DNA from: a virus
Length of the DNA: 64,000 nucleotides
Virus record (IMG/VR): IMGVR_UViG_3300027782_000029
Coordinates: 124,001 to 188,000 of that record
Strand: one strand, 5' to 3'
Below the pieces are notes generated by a model. It ran no database searches, had not been told where the DNA came from, and saw nothing but the letters and a program-made list of their open reading frames with translations. A program made the position numbers and the translations under genes. Positions 42,300 to 55,607 of the stretch are shown piece after piece. The stretch's first letter is position 1, and the number at the start of each line of letters is the position of its first letter.

Positions 42300-45200
42300 T
42301 TAAACTGTTCTCCAATCATTTCCATCCATGTCCTGTATATCAAAGCTAACCCCAGCAGTTAGATTTGACCTAACTATGGAATATAATTCTTCTTCAGAAG
42401 TAAAGTGATCTTTAACCTCTTTAGGAATTCTAACTATGACATACCCACCGTTTGGATATATATACCCTTTACCAGAATAGACATCAGCAAATGACAATAT
42501 GTTATCATTAGCTTTTGCTAGTGATGCTGAGTTCTCTGTTCCAGATATTCCACCACCCTTAACTCTAAGGTCAAGAAATGATATATCTTCAAAAGAGTAT
42601 GAATTAATTACATTAATAGTACCTATGTGAAGAGCTAAAGGATTATATTCAGCTTTTGATATATCAAATATATCATATTTATCTGTCCAATTAACTATAT
42701 TTTCAACTAAATAATTAGAATCAACAAGATAAGAGTTGTTTACATTATACTCTACTTGAGTAGGAAGAATGTAAATATGTATTGGTTTATCTATTTTTTG
42801 AGCCGTTGGACTAAATGGGTTTAATGGTATTTCTTTTCCATTAACATGTCTTACAACTATGTTTGAGTTTTTGACAACATAGCTTACTCTTATATTTTGT
42901 GGGTTGCTAGGAACTATGTTTTGTTTAAACATTACGTTTCCAGTATGTTTATCATACGAAGAGATTAAAGAAGGGTCTAATTTTGACCATGTTCCTGTTG
43001 TGGTGTTTTTTATTTCTACAGTCATCCAAGGTTCTGCAACATTTGCATCGGTGTATTTACTGTCAAATCCAGTCTTATTCAATTGCTTTTGATATGTATG
43101 AAATGTCCCATGTCTAACTTTAATAACATTTTCTGCTATCAGGATAGGATGCTCTTCCCATACGTCATAATAACCAGAACCAAAAATAGAAGAAGTATTT
43201 GTCATCAATCCTGTTGTGTCATAGAGACATCGAAGCGTTTTTCCATTATGATTCTTTAAAAAGTTTGAATAATTATAGTTAGGAATTGTTATGTTCTTAA
43301 AAAACTTTCCAGAACCAACACCGATAAACCAAGAGTCAAATTTAGATAAATCATTTGGTGGAGGATAAACTCCGATTTTTTGTTTAGTTATGCTCTTTAA
43401 GGAATATAGGGGAGCTATTGTTTTATTTGGAAGCTGTGAAAGAGAAAGCATATAAGAGTCTCCACCTAATATATTTCTAGTAGATGATTCACCATCAGCG
43501 TCGTAAGCTAACAGTGCTATGTATATATTATTTTTCTCTGCTTCATAGTCAAGGTAGGAGAGTTTTTTGCCATAGAATCTTTTAGTTAATCTATTATAAA
43601 ATTCCCACCTTAAACCATACGAGTACTCAGTTAACGCGTCGTGATTCCACAAAAGGTTTATAAATCCAAACGAAACACTTTCTGTAGCATTGGCTGGTCT
43701 TATTGAGGTAAAATCTGGAAAACCTATTGGATTTCTATTTGCATCCGTCAACAAAACGATTCCATCTATAGCAGAAATAGTTTTTGGAATTTTTCTCAGT
43801 GGCTTTGATGCATCATCTGCATCACAGATACGGTAGTCTAAGTCACTTAACTTTATTATTTCTGAAGATTTTGTTTCAACTTCAAAAGAAGCATTGATTT
43901 TAGTATTAACTATGTAAGTTCCTGTAGCAGCGGGGACTGCAGAAATTTCAAAATCTGAGGTAGCAAGTGCTGGTGTTGGGACACCTACTTTATTGGCAGC
44001 AGTTACAGAAGGAGCAGAGGTTATAGATAGCCCAGACGTATCATTTAATGATAAATTAAAGTTAGTGTTAGAATCAAAAGCGTAATTGATTGCTCCCATG
44101 TTCTGAATAGAGGAGTCATTATAGATATATAGTTTGTTGCCTGATCCAGAATAATATACGGGATGTGGATATTGAACGTTCTGTAGATTCTGTAGATCTT
44201 CAGACACGACCCTTATGTCTTCCAGATACATCTGAGTTATTGTTGACTGAGTATTGGAGTTTGAGGTAATAAGAGATCTAAGTCCACCATTAAGAACTAA
44301 CTGGTAAAACTCTCCAGTAGAAACAACTGTTGTTCCAGTCATTACCCCAGTTCCAACTCCTCTAACTGCACCAGTTTCTGTTCTAATAGTTGCAGCAGCT
44401 TTTTCTACCATCATATCAAATTCAATATTTGCTACTGAAAATCCTTCAGCGTTTGGACCAAGGCCCCCGACTGCATCTCCAACAAGTTCAAGCATTATAT
44501 ACTTGATACCTCTTCTACCGCCAGTATCTATATGAAGTTTATTATCTGCGAGAAGATTAACATCTACTTTTTTAGAAAACACAGATCTTATTCCTGAGTA
44601 GTTTACTCCTGGAATTTTGTGTGAGTTTTCACTATACAGATTCTTGTCGTATAGATAGATGTTTTTAATTATTGTATTCCATTTGCCAGCAGTAAATAAT
44701 ACTTCTTTTAATTCAACGCATTCTTCTGGAACTTTTACTATAAGATAATCTTTTATCTCTGTAGGTCCTTTTGTTCCAGTAAAACTTATTCTTCTATATT
44801 CAGTAGTTCCTATAGCAGATATATCAGAGTATCTTACAGCAGCATTGATATATTCTTTAATATTTTCATTTTTAATTGCAGATAATTTTGAATCAAACTC
44901 TGTAGGGTAGTACCTTTTTAGATCTATCCAGTATTGAGCTAATACAGATTTAGTTTCAGAGTCAGTAATTCCATCTATAAAGGATTGCTTTTTCTTATTT
45001 TGAAATAACTTAATTGAGTTGGCAGTAGCAGATCCATATTGTCCATCTACTGCTAACTTTCTAGACATAAACTTTGTTTCTTCATTTATTTTATTCAAAG
45101 TGTGTTGAATGTATTTTACATACTCACTCTTCACTAAGACGGTTGAAGAAGAAGAGGGACTAGGAGAAGAAGAAGGAGCAGATTTTTGTTCTGGGTAAAC

Positions 45201-48200
45201 CATTAAGGTTTTGCCATATTCAACTAGGAAACTAGTTATAAGTAGTGACCATCCTGATTGTTGTCCATATTTTTGTGAAAGAATTGTTATTCCAGATGGA
45301 TGAATAGTTGTTAAAAATTGATCAAAATCTTCTTCTTTTGCTAAATCTCCAAATTGTTCATACATACCTAGAGATCTAAACTTTTGCGCATGTTGAAGAT
45401 AGAAATCAAGGACTGTCAGTCCTGCGTATTTACTGCCGACATAAGCGGGTCGTGTAGCGTAATCAGATTGCAAGAATGAAGCAGGAGATATTATAAACAT
45501 ACCAAATTCAGATGCTAATATGTTTGTGAATAAGCTAGGAGTTCCCGTAGGTTTACCCACACTGGTTCCACCAGATGATCCTCCAGAGGTTGATGTGTAG
45601 CCAACTCTATATTCGTCCCACTTTTTAGAGATAGGAATATCTCCTGTGTAATGGAAGTTGTTATAAACATTGTCTGTTTTATCTTGGTCTACTGCAAGTA
45701 TGTCAGTTCTTGAAAATGCTTTTGTTGGATAATAGTATCCGTAGAACGGAGAATTTTTATTTGATATTGCAATACCAGAATCTTTTATATCTTTAATACT
45801 TTTTACTAAAGGATATAAACCACTTTCTGCTGGAGGTAAATACTTTACATTTCCAGTTCCATTAATATTAACAGTGAAAGGTGCTTGCCAATTAACTGTA
45901 TAGTTTGAAGATAGTTCTTTAACTTTTCTATATGAATAGCTTGTCTTTACGTCGAAGTCATAATTTTTTACAGATTGAGCTCTACCTAAATATTCTTTTG
46001 GTATTTGTATTGAACTGTCTGGGCTAGTTAGATACTCAGATTCGTCAACTATCATATATGGATATTGAATGGCTGAAAAATTAAATTCAACTGATTCAAC
46101 CTTAGCATAGGCATCAACTGTGAGTGGAGCAGAACCATTTGAAGAAACTATTTGACTTTTTGCAGCAGTTGAAAGCTCATGGGCATAGTACGGAGCTTCT
46201 GTATTTCCATAAAAATAATCTGTGGAAGAAACTGAATCAAAATTTAAGAACCCAACTGAGTCATTTGTGCACTCAAGGTAGAAAGTTACGTTTGATAGAT
46301 CATTATTAATAATAGATGAATTAACTCCAGTAACTGAAGAGAAGTTAGACAATAGAACATTAGAAATAGAATTTTCTATTTGTCTACAGAATTTTGTCGA
46401 TGCCGTAGATGCGTTTGCATCTGTTGTTATCTGTGTTTTATCAGAGAAGTTGTATATTTGCTTTTCCTGAGGTGTAAGAACAGTAACTGCACCACCTGTT
46501 CTAGCTCCGTTAATCGTCCACGAACTTTTCCATGGAGTTGCAAACCACATGTCAGACGACTGTCCAAGCGTTACCTGTCTACTAGAAATTACTTTATTTC
46601 TAATACTTTCTGAAACAATATTGTAAAAGAATTTAATTGCTCCCTCTATAGAAGGGTTAACCGCAGTAATGCCTGCTGTCAAGATGTTGGATTGACCATT
46701 GTTTACCGTTGCACTTGCTATCCCAGTGTTTTGATAGGAATCATTTAGTAGGTTAGATATTTGATTTGCACTAAAATATATTGCTGGTCTTTCAGAAGAA
46801 AGGTCGGTACCTGCATTTGTTGGATACTTTTTTATAACAACTGAATTATTATTAGACAATCTAACTATTGAGTTATTTTGTATAGATGACCAATCTGCTG
46901 TTGCTGATGTTACAAAAGATCTTATGGGATATGAAGATCCAGTTAATGGGTCTTTTCTTTTTCCAAATACTCCATAAGAAAGCTGGGCTGTTGACTCAGA
47001 AAAGTCAGACATATTCCAAGCATTAAATGTTGTATTGCCGTTAACGTAAGAGTTTATTAAAGAAAGATAATTTGTAGAATCGCTAGTGATTGAATAGTTA
47101 ATGTTAAAATTATTTAATCCAGCATTTGCAGCTGTAGACGTATCGAGAAGGTAGCCACAGTCTATGAAGACAGAAATCTTCTTATTGAGCAATGCATTTA
47201 TAACGCTAGCTTGGACTTCAGTTATTGGACTAGTAGGTGCCCAATAAAGAATGTCAAAATCATACTGTAATATTGAGGGACTAGTGATATCAATCGACCA
47301 ATAGTCTTTGTTTGATTTATCAGATATGTTTGATGCTGGATTTTCAAAAGAAAATCTTAATGTATTTAATGGATAGTTTTCCATATTACTAAATACAAAT
47401 GGGAATCTTAAACTAGATGTACCAGAGCTATTAATCACCGCACAATGAACTATCGGCTGTTCTTCATCAGCATAGATGTTCCTTAAGCTGCTGTAATCGT
47501 AAACTATTTTTGCTGCTAGTCTGTAACTAAATGACTCAAATGTTCTAGGATCTTGAAAAGCTTTTCTTGGAACAATTGTTTTCCATCCAGGAACGTCATT
47601 CTTATGAGTTAAAATTCTGTTTTCTTTATGAGAAAAAAGCTGAGTAGAATATATTCTTTTTGATTCAGAAGAGAAGTCAACAACTTCTGATTCTTCAACA
47701 ACGTAATCATAGTATGGTGTGGTATTAATCTTTTCTTTATATCCTAAGAATTGATTCGTAGGAACTCCACTGCCCGATATCTCAAACTTGTCATATACTA
47801 AACTCAAATTTTTTGGATCAGACTCCTCAAGAAGAACTATAATTCTATAAAAAGAATCATTTCTAGAAATTTTTGAATTATCTCTTGAATACTTTTCTAA
47901 TATAATTTGATACTTATTTACGCCATTTGAATCAACATGCTTATCGCCAAAATCATCAACTACTTTAATAGCTAAATTATCTGGACTAATAAGCGGGATA
48001 GAGTCTTCAAGGCCAGTGTACAAGGACACTGTAGAGCTTTGAATTGTAAAAAACTTACTTACATAATAACTATGCACAAAGTTCTTTGAAGTTAGCTCAT
48101 CTATTCTATTTGTATAGTTTTTGTCAAAAGGTGTAAGTGACTGAGCAGTACTGTTGTATAGTAGTTTGTTAGTTACTGATACTTCTGAGCTATTAACTAT

Positions 48201-48477
48201 AGGCGAATGCTTGTATTGATTTCTTTCAACATCATTGCTTGCATACCTTAGTACTCCAAACTCATCGGAATACATAATTGAGTCTGTCTCTTCAATTGGG
48301 GATGGAACTGAATTCTCTGGAATAAAACCAGACAGGTCCACTACCCTTAGGTTACTAGAGGGACTTACTCCCTCAGTATCAAACCATCCGTAAATTGACT
48401 GCGCCAGCTGGTAGTTTATAGCCCTTTTTTATTGCGAGTTCTTTTTTATTATCTGTTTCGTTTTTAAAAGATCTCAT
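42300..48477 (-). CDS. Giant tail protein with peptidoglycan-binding domain, CGGA frame change
   Basis: Joined length about 2058 residues. ATG at 48477 starts MRSFKNETDNKKELAIKKGY then KLPAGAVNLR, ending at CGG 48390-48388 (residue 30). Skipping A48387 gives WFDTEGVSPSSNLRVVDL and then the long continuation, which on its own would need a GTG start at 48341. Near residues 1115-1185 is a PG_binding_1-like domain (YIQHTLNKINEETKF and VDGQYGSATANSIKLFQ), fitting a part that touches the cell wall. The remaining sequence is beta-rich, Ser/Asn/Thr-rich fibre material. Confidence 0.7.
48387..48390 (-). other. CGGA junction in giant tail protein (codon 30)
   Basis: Minus strand TTA CGG A TGG TTT GAT ACT. 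The zero frame ends three codons after CGG (ATG GTT TGA). Joining gives VNLRWFDTEGVSPSSNLRVV, with no other ATG for the long second frame. Confidence 0.8.
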
Positions 48478-48479
48478 CT

Positions 48480-51400
48480 TTATTCCTCTTCATAATCTGG
48501 ACGTAGCTTGCTATAATCTGAAACGATATTAGGAGTACTTCCTAGTATACCTAAAGTATACTGTGAATATCTTTTAATTGGATACCAACTTGGTATATTC
48601 CAGGAAACTGTTGCACTTTGATCTATTATGGTGTCACCTGTAATGGAATCAGCTATAAAGAATGAGTTCTCAGAATACCCCAAATAGTCTGAAGCATTAT
48701 TTGCAGTGGGGATGTAAGTCTTGTCTCGACTAATGGATCTCTTTGCGTCGTATTTTTCATACCAATAGACTATATCTCCAGCTATAGTAACGGGAGTAGC
48801 CGATGGAGTTGAGGCAGATTCTGTGTCTGTTACAACGAACCAATAGCCTGGTGTAGCATCTTCTTGGGCAATAAATGGTCCAATTTGGAATTGTCCATTT
48901 GTATCGGAGGTTACTATTCCAGAAATTCTAGACTGATCTGGAGTAGCTGTATTTGTTGAGTAGCTGTTTCGAAGTGCCTGATAAACACTTCTTGACTTTC
49001 TCCAATATATTTTTGATCCTGGGTCTGTTTTCCCAAATATGTTTATCTTTTCATAACCATCTGCAGTGATTATCATCTTGTCTGTATCTGATAGTAATCT
49101 CTTAGCTGAAGATGGATTAAGCTTAGGCTTAATATAGAAGTTTACAGAAGAGCTGATAGAACCAGACGAGCTATTGCTATGAGCGTTTGCAGATGGATAG
49201 GTCAATCCTTGCACGGAGATTATTGATTGTGAAACAATATTTCTGATTGATGCATTATGTGTTATCTTGCAGGTGCCAAATCCATCTTTATCAGTTGTCA
49301 CATAAGCTGGCTGACAAGTTATAGAAGATCCAGATACAAAGAAAGTTTGATATGGCTTTGGGTTTCCATTATTATCTTTTGAAAAAATGCTTAAATTAAT
49401 ATAATCTATTCCGTCTGGCAATATTTCTTTTGGAGACAAAATTAATTCTAAAGAATCTGCAGTATACGTATCATGGGATATGAACAGGTATCCACCATCC
49501 AAGGGTGAATATAAAGGATTTAAAGATACATCAGTTAGAGTAATGTCTTTGTCATAGCCTTCTGCTTCGTAGGATACGGTAGCTGAGAAGGATCCATTTG
49601 GCGTACTTAATAACAGTATCTTAGAGAAGTAATCTTCCTGATTGTCGTCGTAGAATTGATTATCAACTATGTAGGAATTGGCAACCCTGTATGTTACCCT
49701 GTATGTTCTTCCGACTACAAGAGGTGAGTGTTGTGGTATTGAAGCCAGTGATATTTTATTTGTTGAAGAACTCAAGTTAGAATAAACTGTTTTTCCTGTT
49801 ACAGTATCTTTTATCGTCACGTCAAAAACATTTTGATATGCTAAGTATAAAGTGTGCGCATCTTTTGGCTGTATATATTCATAGTTGTAATAAGAAATAT
49901 CAGATGGAGTTGCCTCGTCAAAGAATGAGACTCTCTGATAGGGAGTGCTTGAGTTGACATTGACAATTACTGGAGCGCCAGATGTCACCGTTTGATTGAG
50001 TATTATGTAGTCTAATGTGCTTCCAGCTGTAAAGTTTTTATATTCCACTTTTTCATTTACGTAGATATATCTTTCTTCATTGTTCTGATAATACCATCCA
50101 CTTCTCATTGATGGATTAAGATATTTATTTACCTCATCGGTATAGGCAGCTTTTACGTTTATGTCTTTTAGCGTATATATTCCAGAAGCTGAATCAAAGT
50201 AATTTAAGTTTAAATCACCAACTGCATCAAAAGAAGTTTCTTGCCAAATGTCTACAAGATTATTATTATTTACTATGTCTACAGAAGTTACTTTAAAATT
50301 CTCTGAACTTTCAAATGCAGATAAGCCAAACTTTGATCTGTTAAAAGAATAAGATCCAACAAGATCTGTAGTCTTATTTAGTATGACATCATAATTATCA
50401 TCAGGAGTTGATTGGATAACTCCGTCTTTAGATAGCACAAAACTAATGTCTCCGTTATAGTCTGCTGTAGCCTTTCCCCACACCTTGTATACGAATGGAT
50501 ATTGGCTAGTTGACTTAGACTTTACGTTAATATAATTCGGTGTTGCATTATAATTGAAACTTATATTTGTTAGATATCCGTTTACAGTAGAGCCTGAAAC
50601 TATATATTGTGTTTCTATATTTGGAGATGCCGGTATCAGATATCTAAATCCATCTTGCCTATTAAGTGCTACGCCACCTATGCCAATGTTTGGAGAAGCA
50701 CTTAAGTCGTTTTCGTATATATCTGGAGCTACTGCGTCAATATGCACCCTATTTGGCGTTGCTCCAAATGGTAAGAGTATATTCCTTATCATTTGTGGAA
50801 CGTTAATAGTTACATTATTAGTTTGCGCATAAAAGCTTGAATCATTTAATGTATTGCCAAATTCTGAAGATCTAACTTTAGTGCTATTAACTGACCTAGT
50901 TTTTAGTGGATCATATATCTTAGATGCTATTGCCAGTTTTGTTTGAGCTGGGCTTGTTTTTACTGAACTCTTTTGTATTTCTACGTTTGTGCTAGATGCA
51001 TAAGTCGAAGGTGTTGCATCTGCAAATCTTATCCATCCATGATCACCAATTGTTCCTGCAGCATTTTTGGCTTGAACAAAAACAACTCTAGCAGAGTTGA
51101 CTACATATAATGGAATTTGACTTACGGAATAAGATTCAGTTGCTGAAGGATTTATAGTATTAAAATATGGAGTTGCTACTACTGTGTCTATAAACCTAAG
51201 ATTTGATTCAGTCAATCTTGATGAGTTAAATATATCTTGAACTATATATTCTGGAGAAGCAGTATGAGTCTTGTCGTAGTTGTTTTTAACCACATTAGTT
51301 ATGTTTGCTTTGAACGTGCTTGGATTAGCAAATTTACCATGTGCTGCAAGGTTTAAGTAGACGTCATAATTAACTGTAGCATACTGATTGTCTGGATATT

Positions 51401-53130
51401 GCTCAGTATATTTTATATAAGTATCATAAGCAATCTTCAAAGGCTCGTAAGCAAGTTCTGTAGTTGTTGATTTCAATCCATTTAATTTTAAACCAAAAGA
51501 AAAAGTATTAATACTGTCATCTAGTTTTTCCAACAAGATCTTTGCATCATCAAAATCGCCAATTCCAGCTTGATAGTATTGCGAATCTACAGTAGCTACA
51601 TCAGTTATCTGAGGTATGGAAGAAACACCCTCTTGCTTTGTTCCTGCATAGTCCCAATATGATTCTTCATATTTTGCGTACCCGTAGTTTGATGGAAACC
51701 TTTTATTTATATCTTCTACAAAATTATAAAAAGTAGAAGTTGGATTACCTTCTGAGTCTGCATATGGGGTTGAAGATTGCAGGTCTGATATTTCTAATAT
51801 CTCTGGAGTAGCTCCAAGATAACTGTATATTGGAGTTGATCCATACGCCCTCCAAATATCTAGTTCTCTTCTAAGTGTTAGCTTTAATCCATTAACATCT
51901 GTTGATGGAGGGTTCTTGTATACGTCTATAATTCTTGCTTTAAAGTTAGAGTTTGATTCTAGATATAGTCTTTGAAGACCGACCTTTGCGCCAAGTTCAT
52001 CAAAAGAATTGTAATTCTGTATTTCTATTTGTTCTAACTCAGTTGCATCTGCATACAACTGAGTAAATGGCCTAATGGTATATAGTCTTTGGTTAATAAA
52101 ATCGTAGTAAAAAGTATAGTCTTTAAATTTTAAATTTAATAAATCGTAATATGAGTCAACTCTAGATAGCTCAACCCCATCTCCAACTATTTTTATAAAC
52201 CCTGGTCTTACAGATGTGCAAACATATATCCAGGCTATTTGATTTTTGTCTGCTGTTCCTATGTGTGAATCTAAATCTATTTTAGAAATAAGCATTTCTG
52301 CTTCATTCAAATCTTCGCCAAGCAATGCGTTGACTACCCTTCCAGCAACGGTGTCTGGCAATGCTAAACTTGGGGTAGCCTTCTCAAGGGAGTCGGAATA
52401 CATCTTAGTCCAAGATGGGAATTTAGACAAAACATTTCTAGCATGATCTGTAATGATAGGATTAACTATTTCATCTATTTGAACTTGTAGTAAAAGTAGG
52501 AAGTTAACTTCATCTAAGCTTGACTCAAAATCAAATATTACTTCAAACTTAATATATCTTTCAATATCAGTTAAAAATAAAACAGTGTTGTCTTGCTGCA
52601 CATATGATATCTGCTGCCATTCACTATTTCCTGCAGTTGGAGTTTTAGATGTATATATCTTTAATGAAAATTTAGGGTTTTCGGTTCCAGGAAGATTAGT
52701 AAAAGAATACTTAAATCCGCACTAAGTCAATAGGACTACTAGTGTCTATGAATCTAAAGTAATTGTCTACTAAATCAGGCTCAAGTATTTGGAATGGCGT
52801 TGAAGCCATTCCTGCGTTGAACAAAAAGAAAGATGAATTTTCTTCATCGTAATTAAATACGTGAAACTCACCATAGTCTAAATCTTGAACTATTTCACCA
52901 TAGTCTGTAACAATAGCATTAGGGTCAATCGCTGTAGTTGGGGTTGCTGACTCAAGCACTTTTGTGCCAGTAAAGACGTAATCCCCAATGCCATTGTTTC
53001 CATACTGTGATCTGTATGTAGAGTAGTTTGTATAGAACCTATTTGAATATAAGTCAAAAGATGAAGAGGTCCAGGTATTACCACTTTTTGTAAAGTCTGT
53101 ATTACTTAATGCTAGAAAATAAGTTTTCAT
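48480..53130 (-). CDS. Giant tail protein with Ig-like domain, CGGA frame change
   Basis: Joined length about 1549 residues. ATG at 53130 starts MKTYFLALSNTDFTKSGNTW and runs to CGG 52719-52717 (residue 138). Skipping A52716 gives FKYSFTNLPGTENPKFSLKI and then the long frame, which alone would rely on a GTG at 52601. A region LSPKEILPDGIDYINLSIFS followed by VTTDKDGFGTCKITHN looks like a Big_1-type Ig domain. Many STP/ATP short runs occur. Probably a baseplate-periphery or fibre protein for host contact. Confidence 0.7.
52716..52719 (-). other. CGGA junction in 1549-residue tail protein (codon 138)
   Basis: Minus strand GTG CGG A TTT AAG TAT. The zero frame is CGG ATT TAA, a stop one codon later. 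The join gives DLVRFKYSFTNLPG, a smooth continuation. Confidence 0.8.
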
Positions 53131-53150
53131 TTACCTGGATTTTATTCTTT

Positions 53151-54407
53151 CTAAACTTGATCAAGCCATATAGAATACTCTGAAGTTACTCCGTTATCTG
53201 GATGAACAAACATTAAATGTTGACATGGTCTACTCATCGAATGGAAGTATTCTTGTGCATATGTATTATAGCTTTCTGGAGAACCAGAGACTCTTAATAT
53301 AGTACTTCCAAGGGTCATCTTAGCCTGCTGATGGTAGTGTCCCATGAATACATCGTCAAAACGCTCAGGAATAGCACCATCTTTCCATCCCATTACCTTC
53401 TTATAGTAACCGTGAGTAGCGCTTGGTGACGGCATTTGGTCACCATGAATTAATAATGTTCCATAAGAACCAATATAGTCAACTGCATACCAGTTTCTTT
53501 CGCCTTTTCCATCTGGAATATTGAAAGAGATTCTTCCTTCAGACTCAAAGATCATTTCACAGATCTTGTACAGTAGTCTATCCATGTTTGTTTCTGGGTC
53601 GTGCTGCTTTCTCATACGTCCACCTACGGCACCATGGTTGCCTATTACAGCAGTAACGTGTACATGTTCAAAGTGCTCAAGAGCAGTCTTAAGAAAGTTT
53701 CCCAGGATCTTTGGACCATTAACTCCAACCTGTCGATATATGCCAGAGTCAATAAGGTGGCTTTGTCCTGGAAAGATTTCTTCACCCTCTACTATATCTC
53801 CCAATATCCAAACATGAAGGTTCTTAACTGGATGGTGAGTTCTTTGTATGTTTGTAATCTCAATTAGCTTATCCATGTAGAGGTCCATTCTTTTAGCTAG
53901 GACCTCTGTATTGTAATCTGGAGTAACTTTACCCATCTGCCAGTCTGCCAGTACAGCTACTGCAGTTTCTGATGTTAATGAAGACTTAGGGAATGACGGC
54001 ATTGGGATCTTTGGAAGTTCAAATTCATTAAATGCATCATATGCTGCCTGGTAAACAATATGGCCTGCTTCATCTCGAACATTCTTGTACCTATCGACTA
54101 AACGGGCAAGTCTTTTATTCTCTGTTCTTAGGAAGTCTACAGTGGAAGTCTGTATTGCACTTGGCGCAGCTGGATCTCCAAGTATTTCATTATCGTCAAT
54201 AGAATCATAATCTTCTGCAAAAACCTTGTTGTTTGCTACACCAAAATGAGTGACAGCTTCTTCATAATTGACCTCTTGGCTAAAAAGCTTGTCCGCTAGG
54301 ACATCTCCCAAAACATCTTCATCACCTTCAACTAACGCTTTTGCGTGAGTCATATTCTTTGCTTTTACAATATGACTTTTGGTAACAAGAAAATACTTGT
54401 CGTTCAT
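53151..54407 (-). CDS. Metallophosphoesterase (calcineurin-like)
   Basis: A 418-residue protein with start at the ATG at 54407. The N-terminal 45 residues match the small protein at 23585. The catalytic part contains VLADWQMGKV, LGDIVEGEE, VIGNHGAVGG, IHGDQMP and GHYHQQAK, the five blocks of the calcineurin-like fold with metal-binding D, H and N. It may act as an SbcD/Mre11-like DNase or a phosphatase. It lies between tail genes, so a role in packaging or host DNA degradation is possible. Confidence 0.85.
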   Translation of the reverse strand: MNDKYFLVTKSHIVKAKNMTHAKALVEGDEDVLGDVLADKLFSQEVNYEEAVTHFGVANNKVFAEDYDSIDDNEILGDPAAPSAIQTSTVDFLRTENKRLARLVDRYKNVRDEAGHIVYQAAYDAFNEFELPKIPMPSFPKSSLTSETAVAVLADWQMGKVTPDYNTEVLAKRMDLYMDKLIEITNIQRTHHPVKNLHVWILGDIVEGEEIFPGQSHLIDSGIYRQVGVNGPKILGNFLKTALEHFEHVHVTAVIGNHGAVGGRMRKQHDPETNMDRLLYKICEMIFESEGRISFNIPDGKGERNWYAVDYIGSYGTLLIHGDQMPSPSATHGYYKKVMGWKDGAIPERFDDVFMGHYHQQAKMTLGSTILRVSGSPESYNTYAQEYFHSMSRPCQHLMFVHPDNGVTSEYSIWLDQV

Positions 54408-54427
54408 AATTATCACTTTCTACATTT

Positions 54428-55597
54428 TTAATAATTTACAGATGACATTATAACAGAAAAGGTAGACACTGTGCCTGCTACAATATACTGTCTTTCGTCA
54501 TTTATTCTGTAAACGCCTTTGGGTATTTCTTGACCATTAGAAGAAACGCTCAGTATATTTACTGATTTAATAAAATCAGAAGCTGACCTTACTTGCGATT
54601 CTAGATCTCCAAAGGATATACTATCACCTATAGTGTTTGAATTCAAGTAATTTCTTACAAATAAATTAACTTGATTTTCTATTCCATTAATTAAGTTTTG
54701 ACCCAAACCACTTGGAAGAGTGATACTAACTGCCACATTAACTGGAACTCTTTCTGCTATTCTAATATTTAATTTGATACCAACTGGCTTGACTACAGCG
54801 AGTGAAGCAAATAGGTCTTGCACTAAAGCTGGCCCTATTCTTTGTGATTCTGGCACTACAATAACGTCACAAGACCCCAGGCCATAAGAAGATTCCCTGA
54901 CTCTTACATCTCTAACTCCAGAAACTCCAAGAGCTCTAAGTCTCATAGATTCTGCTGTACCAAAAGAATTTCCTTTAATTGATTTAATTATTCTTCTTCT
55001 ATACATATCGTCTGTTTCCATATTTACCATGGAATAAACTTCTTTTGGATTAGTACAAAAAACAACTAACCCATTTGTTGAAGTAAAATTATGTCTAGTC
55101 AAAGTACCTTTAGAAGCAGTAAAGTCTCCACTAGAGAAGTTAGGCACAATTCTTCCATACGCTCTTGTTGTTCCTGCCATTAAAACAACGTCTCCCGTCA
55201 GGGTGTATTGATACTGCAAGGAAGAGAAATCCGTAACATCGTTATATATAATTGTATTGTTTGGGATCACCACATTAGCAGACTGGGGAGCAGATATAGA
55301 AAATTCTATATTAAAACTATATCTTTCTTCTTGAACATCAGTAGATACTGTTCTTCTATATACTCCGTATAGATCACCTATCGAATCTAGAGATCTTCCA
55401 TTTGCAGTGCTTAATGAAGTCTGATCAACGCTGAACTTAAGAGCTTCATAAAGATCACCAATCTCAACCGCTAATGCTTCAGCTAATGCTTTTGATACTG
55501 ATCCAGAACTCTTTGCGTTGACGCCTGCATTCTTTTCTAATGCGTTTACAATCTTAGACAGTATCTGTTGTTTTGTTTTTACATAATTTATAGCCAT
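54428..55597 (-). CDS. Baseplate J-like protein
   Basis: A 389-residue protein typical of baseplate J/gp6-like wedge components: KNAGVNAKSSGSVSKALAEA, VDQTSLSTANGRSLDSIGDL, YSMVNMETDDMYRRRIIKSI, then SVAVVKPVGIKLNIRIAERV and SFGDLESQVRSASDFIKSVN. This domain is widespread in contractile tails. Its neighbours are the gp25-like gene and the OB-fold spike gene, confirming the baseplate module. Confidence 0.85.
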   Translation of the reverse strand: MAINYVKTKQQILSKIVNALEKNAGVNAKSSGSVSKALAEALAVEIGDLYEALKFSVDQTSLSTANGRSLDSIGDLYGVYRRTVSTDVQEERYSFNIEFSISAPQSANVVIPNNTIIYNDVTDFSSLQYQYTLTGDVVLMAGTTRAYGRIVPNFSSGDFTASKGTLTRHNFTSTNGLVVFCTNPKEVYSMVNMETDDMYRRRIIKSIKGNSFGTAESMRLRALGVSGVRDVRVRESSYGLGSCDVIVVPESQRIGPALVQDLFASLAVVKPVGIKLNIRIAERVPVNVAVSITLPSGLGQNLINGIENQVNLFVRNYLNSNTIGDSISFGDLESQVRSASDFIKSVNILSVSSNGQEIPKGVYRINDERQYIVAGTVSTFSVIMSSVNY

Positions 55598-55607
55598 GGT
55601 ATTTCCC

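Noticed and set aside
48363-48480. Slippage at AAAAAAG before the giant tail protein
   Set aside because: A shift at the A-run (near codon 17) would also open the frame, but the CGG site 13 codons later gives the better junction VNLRWFDTEG and agrees with the other genes.
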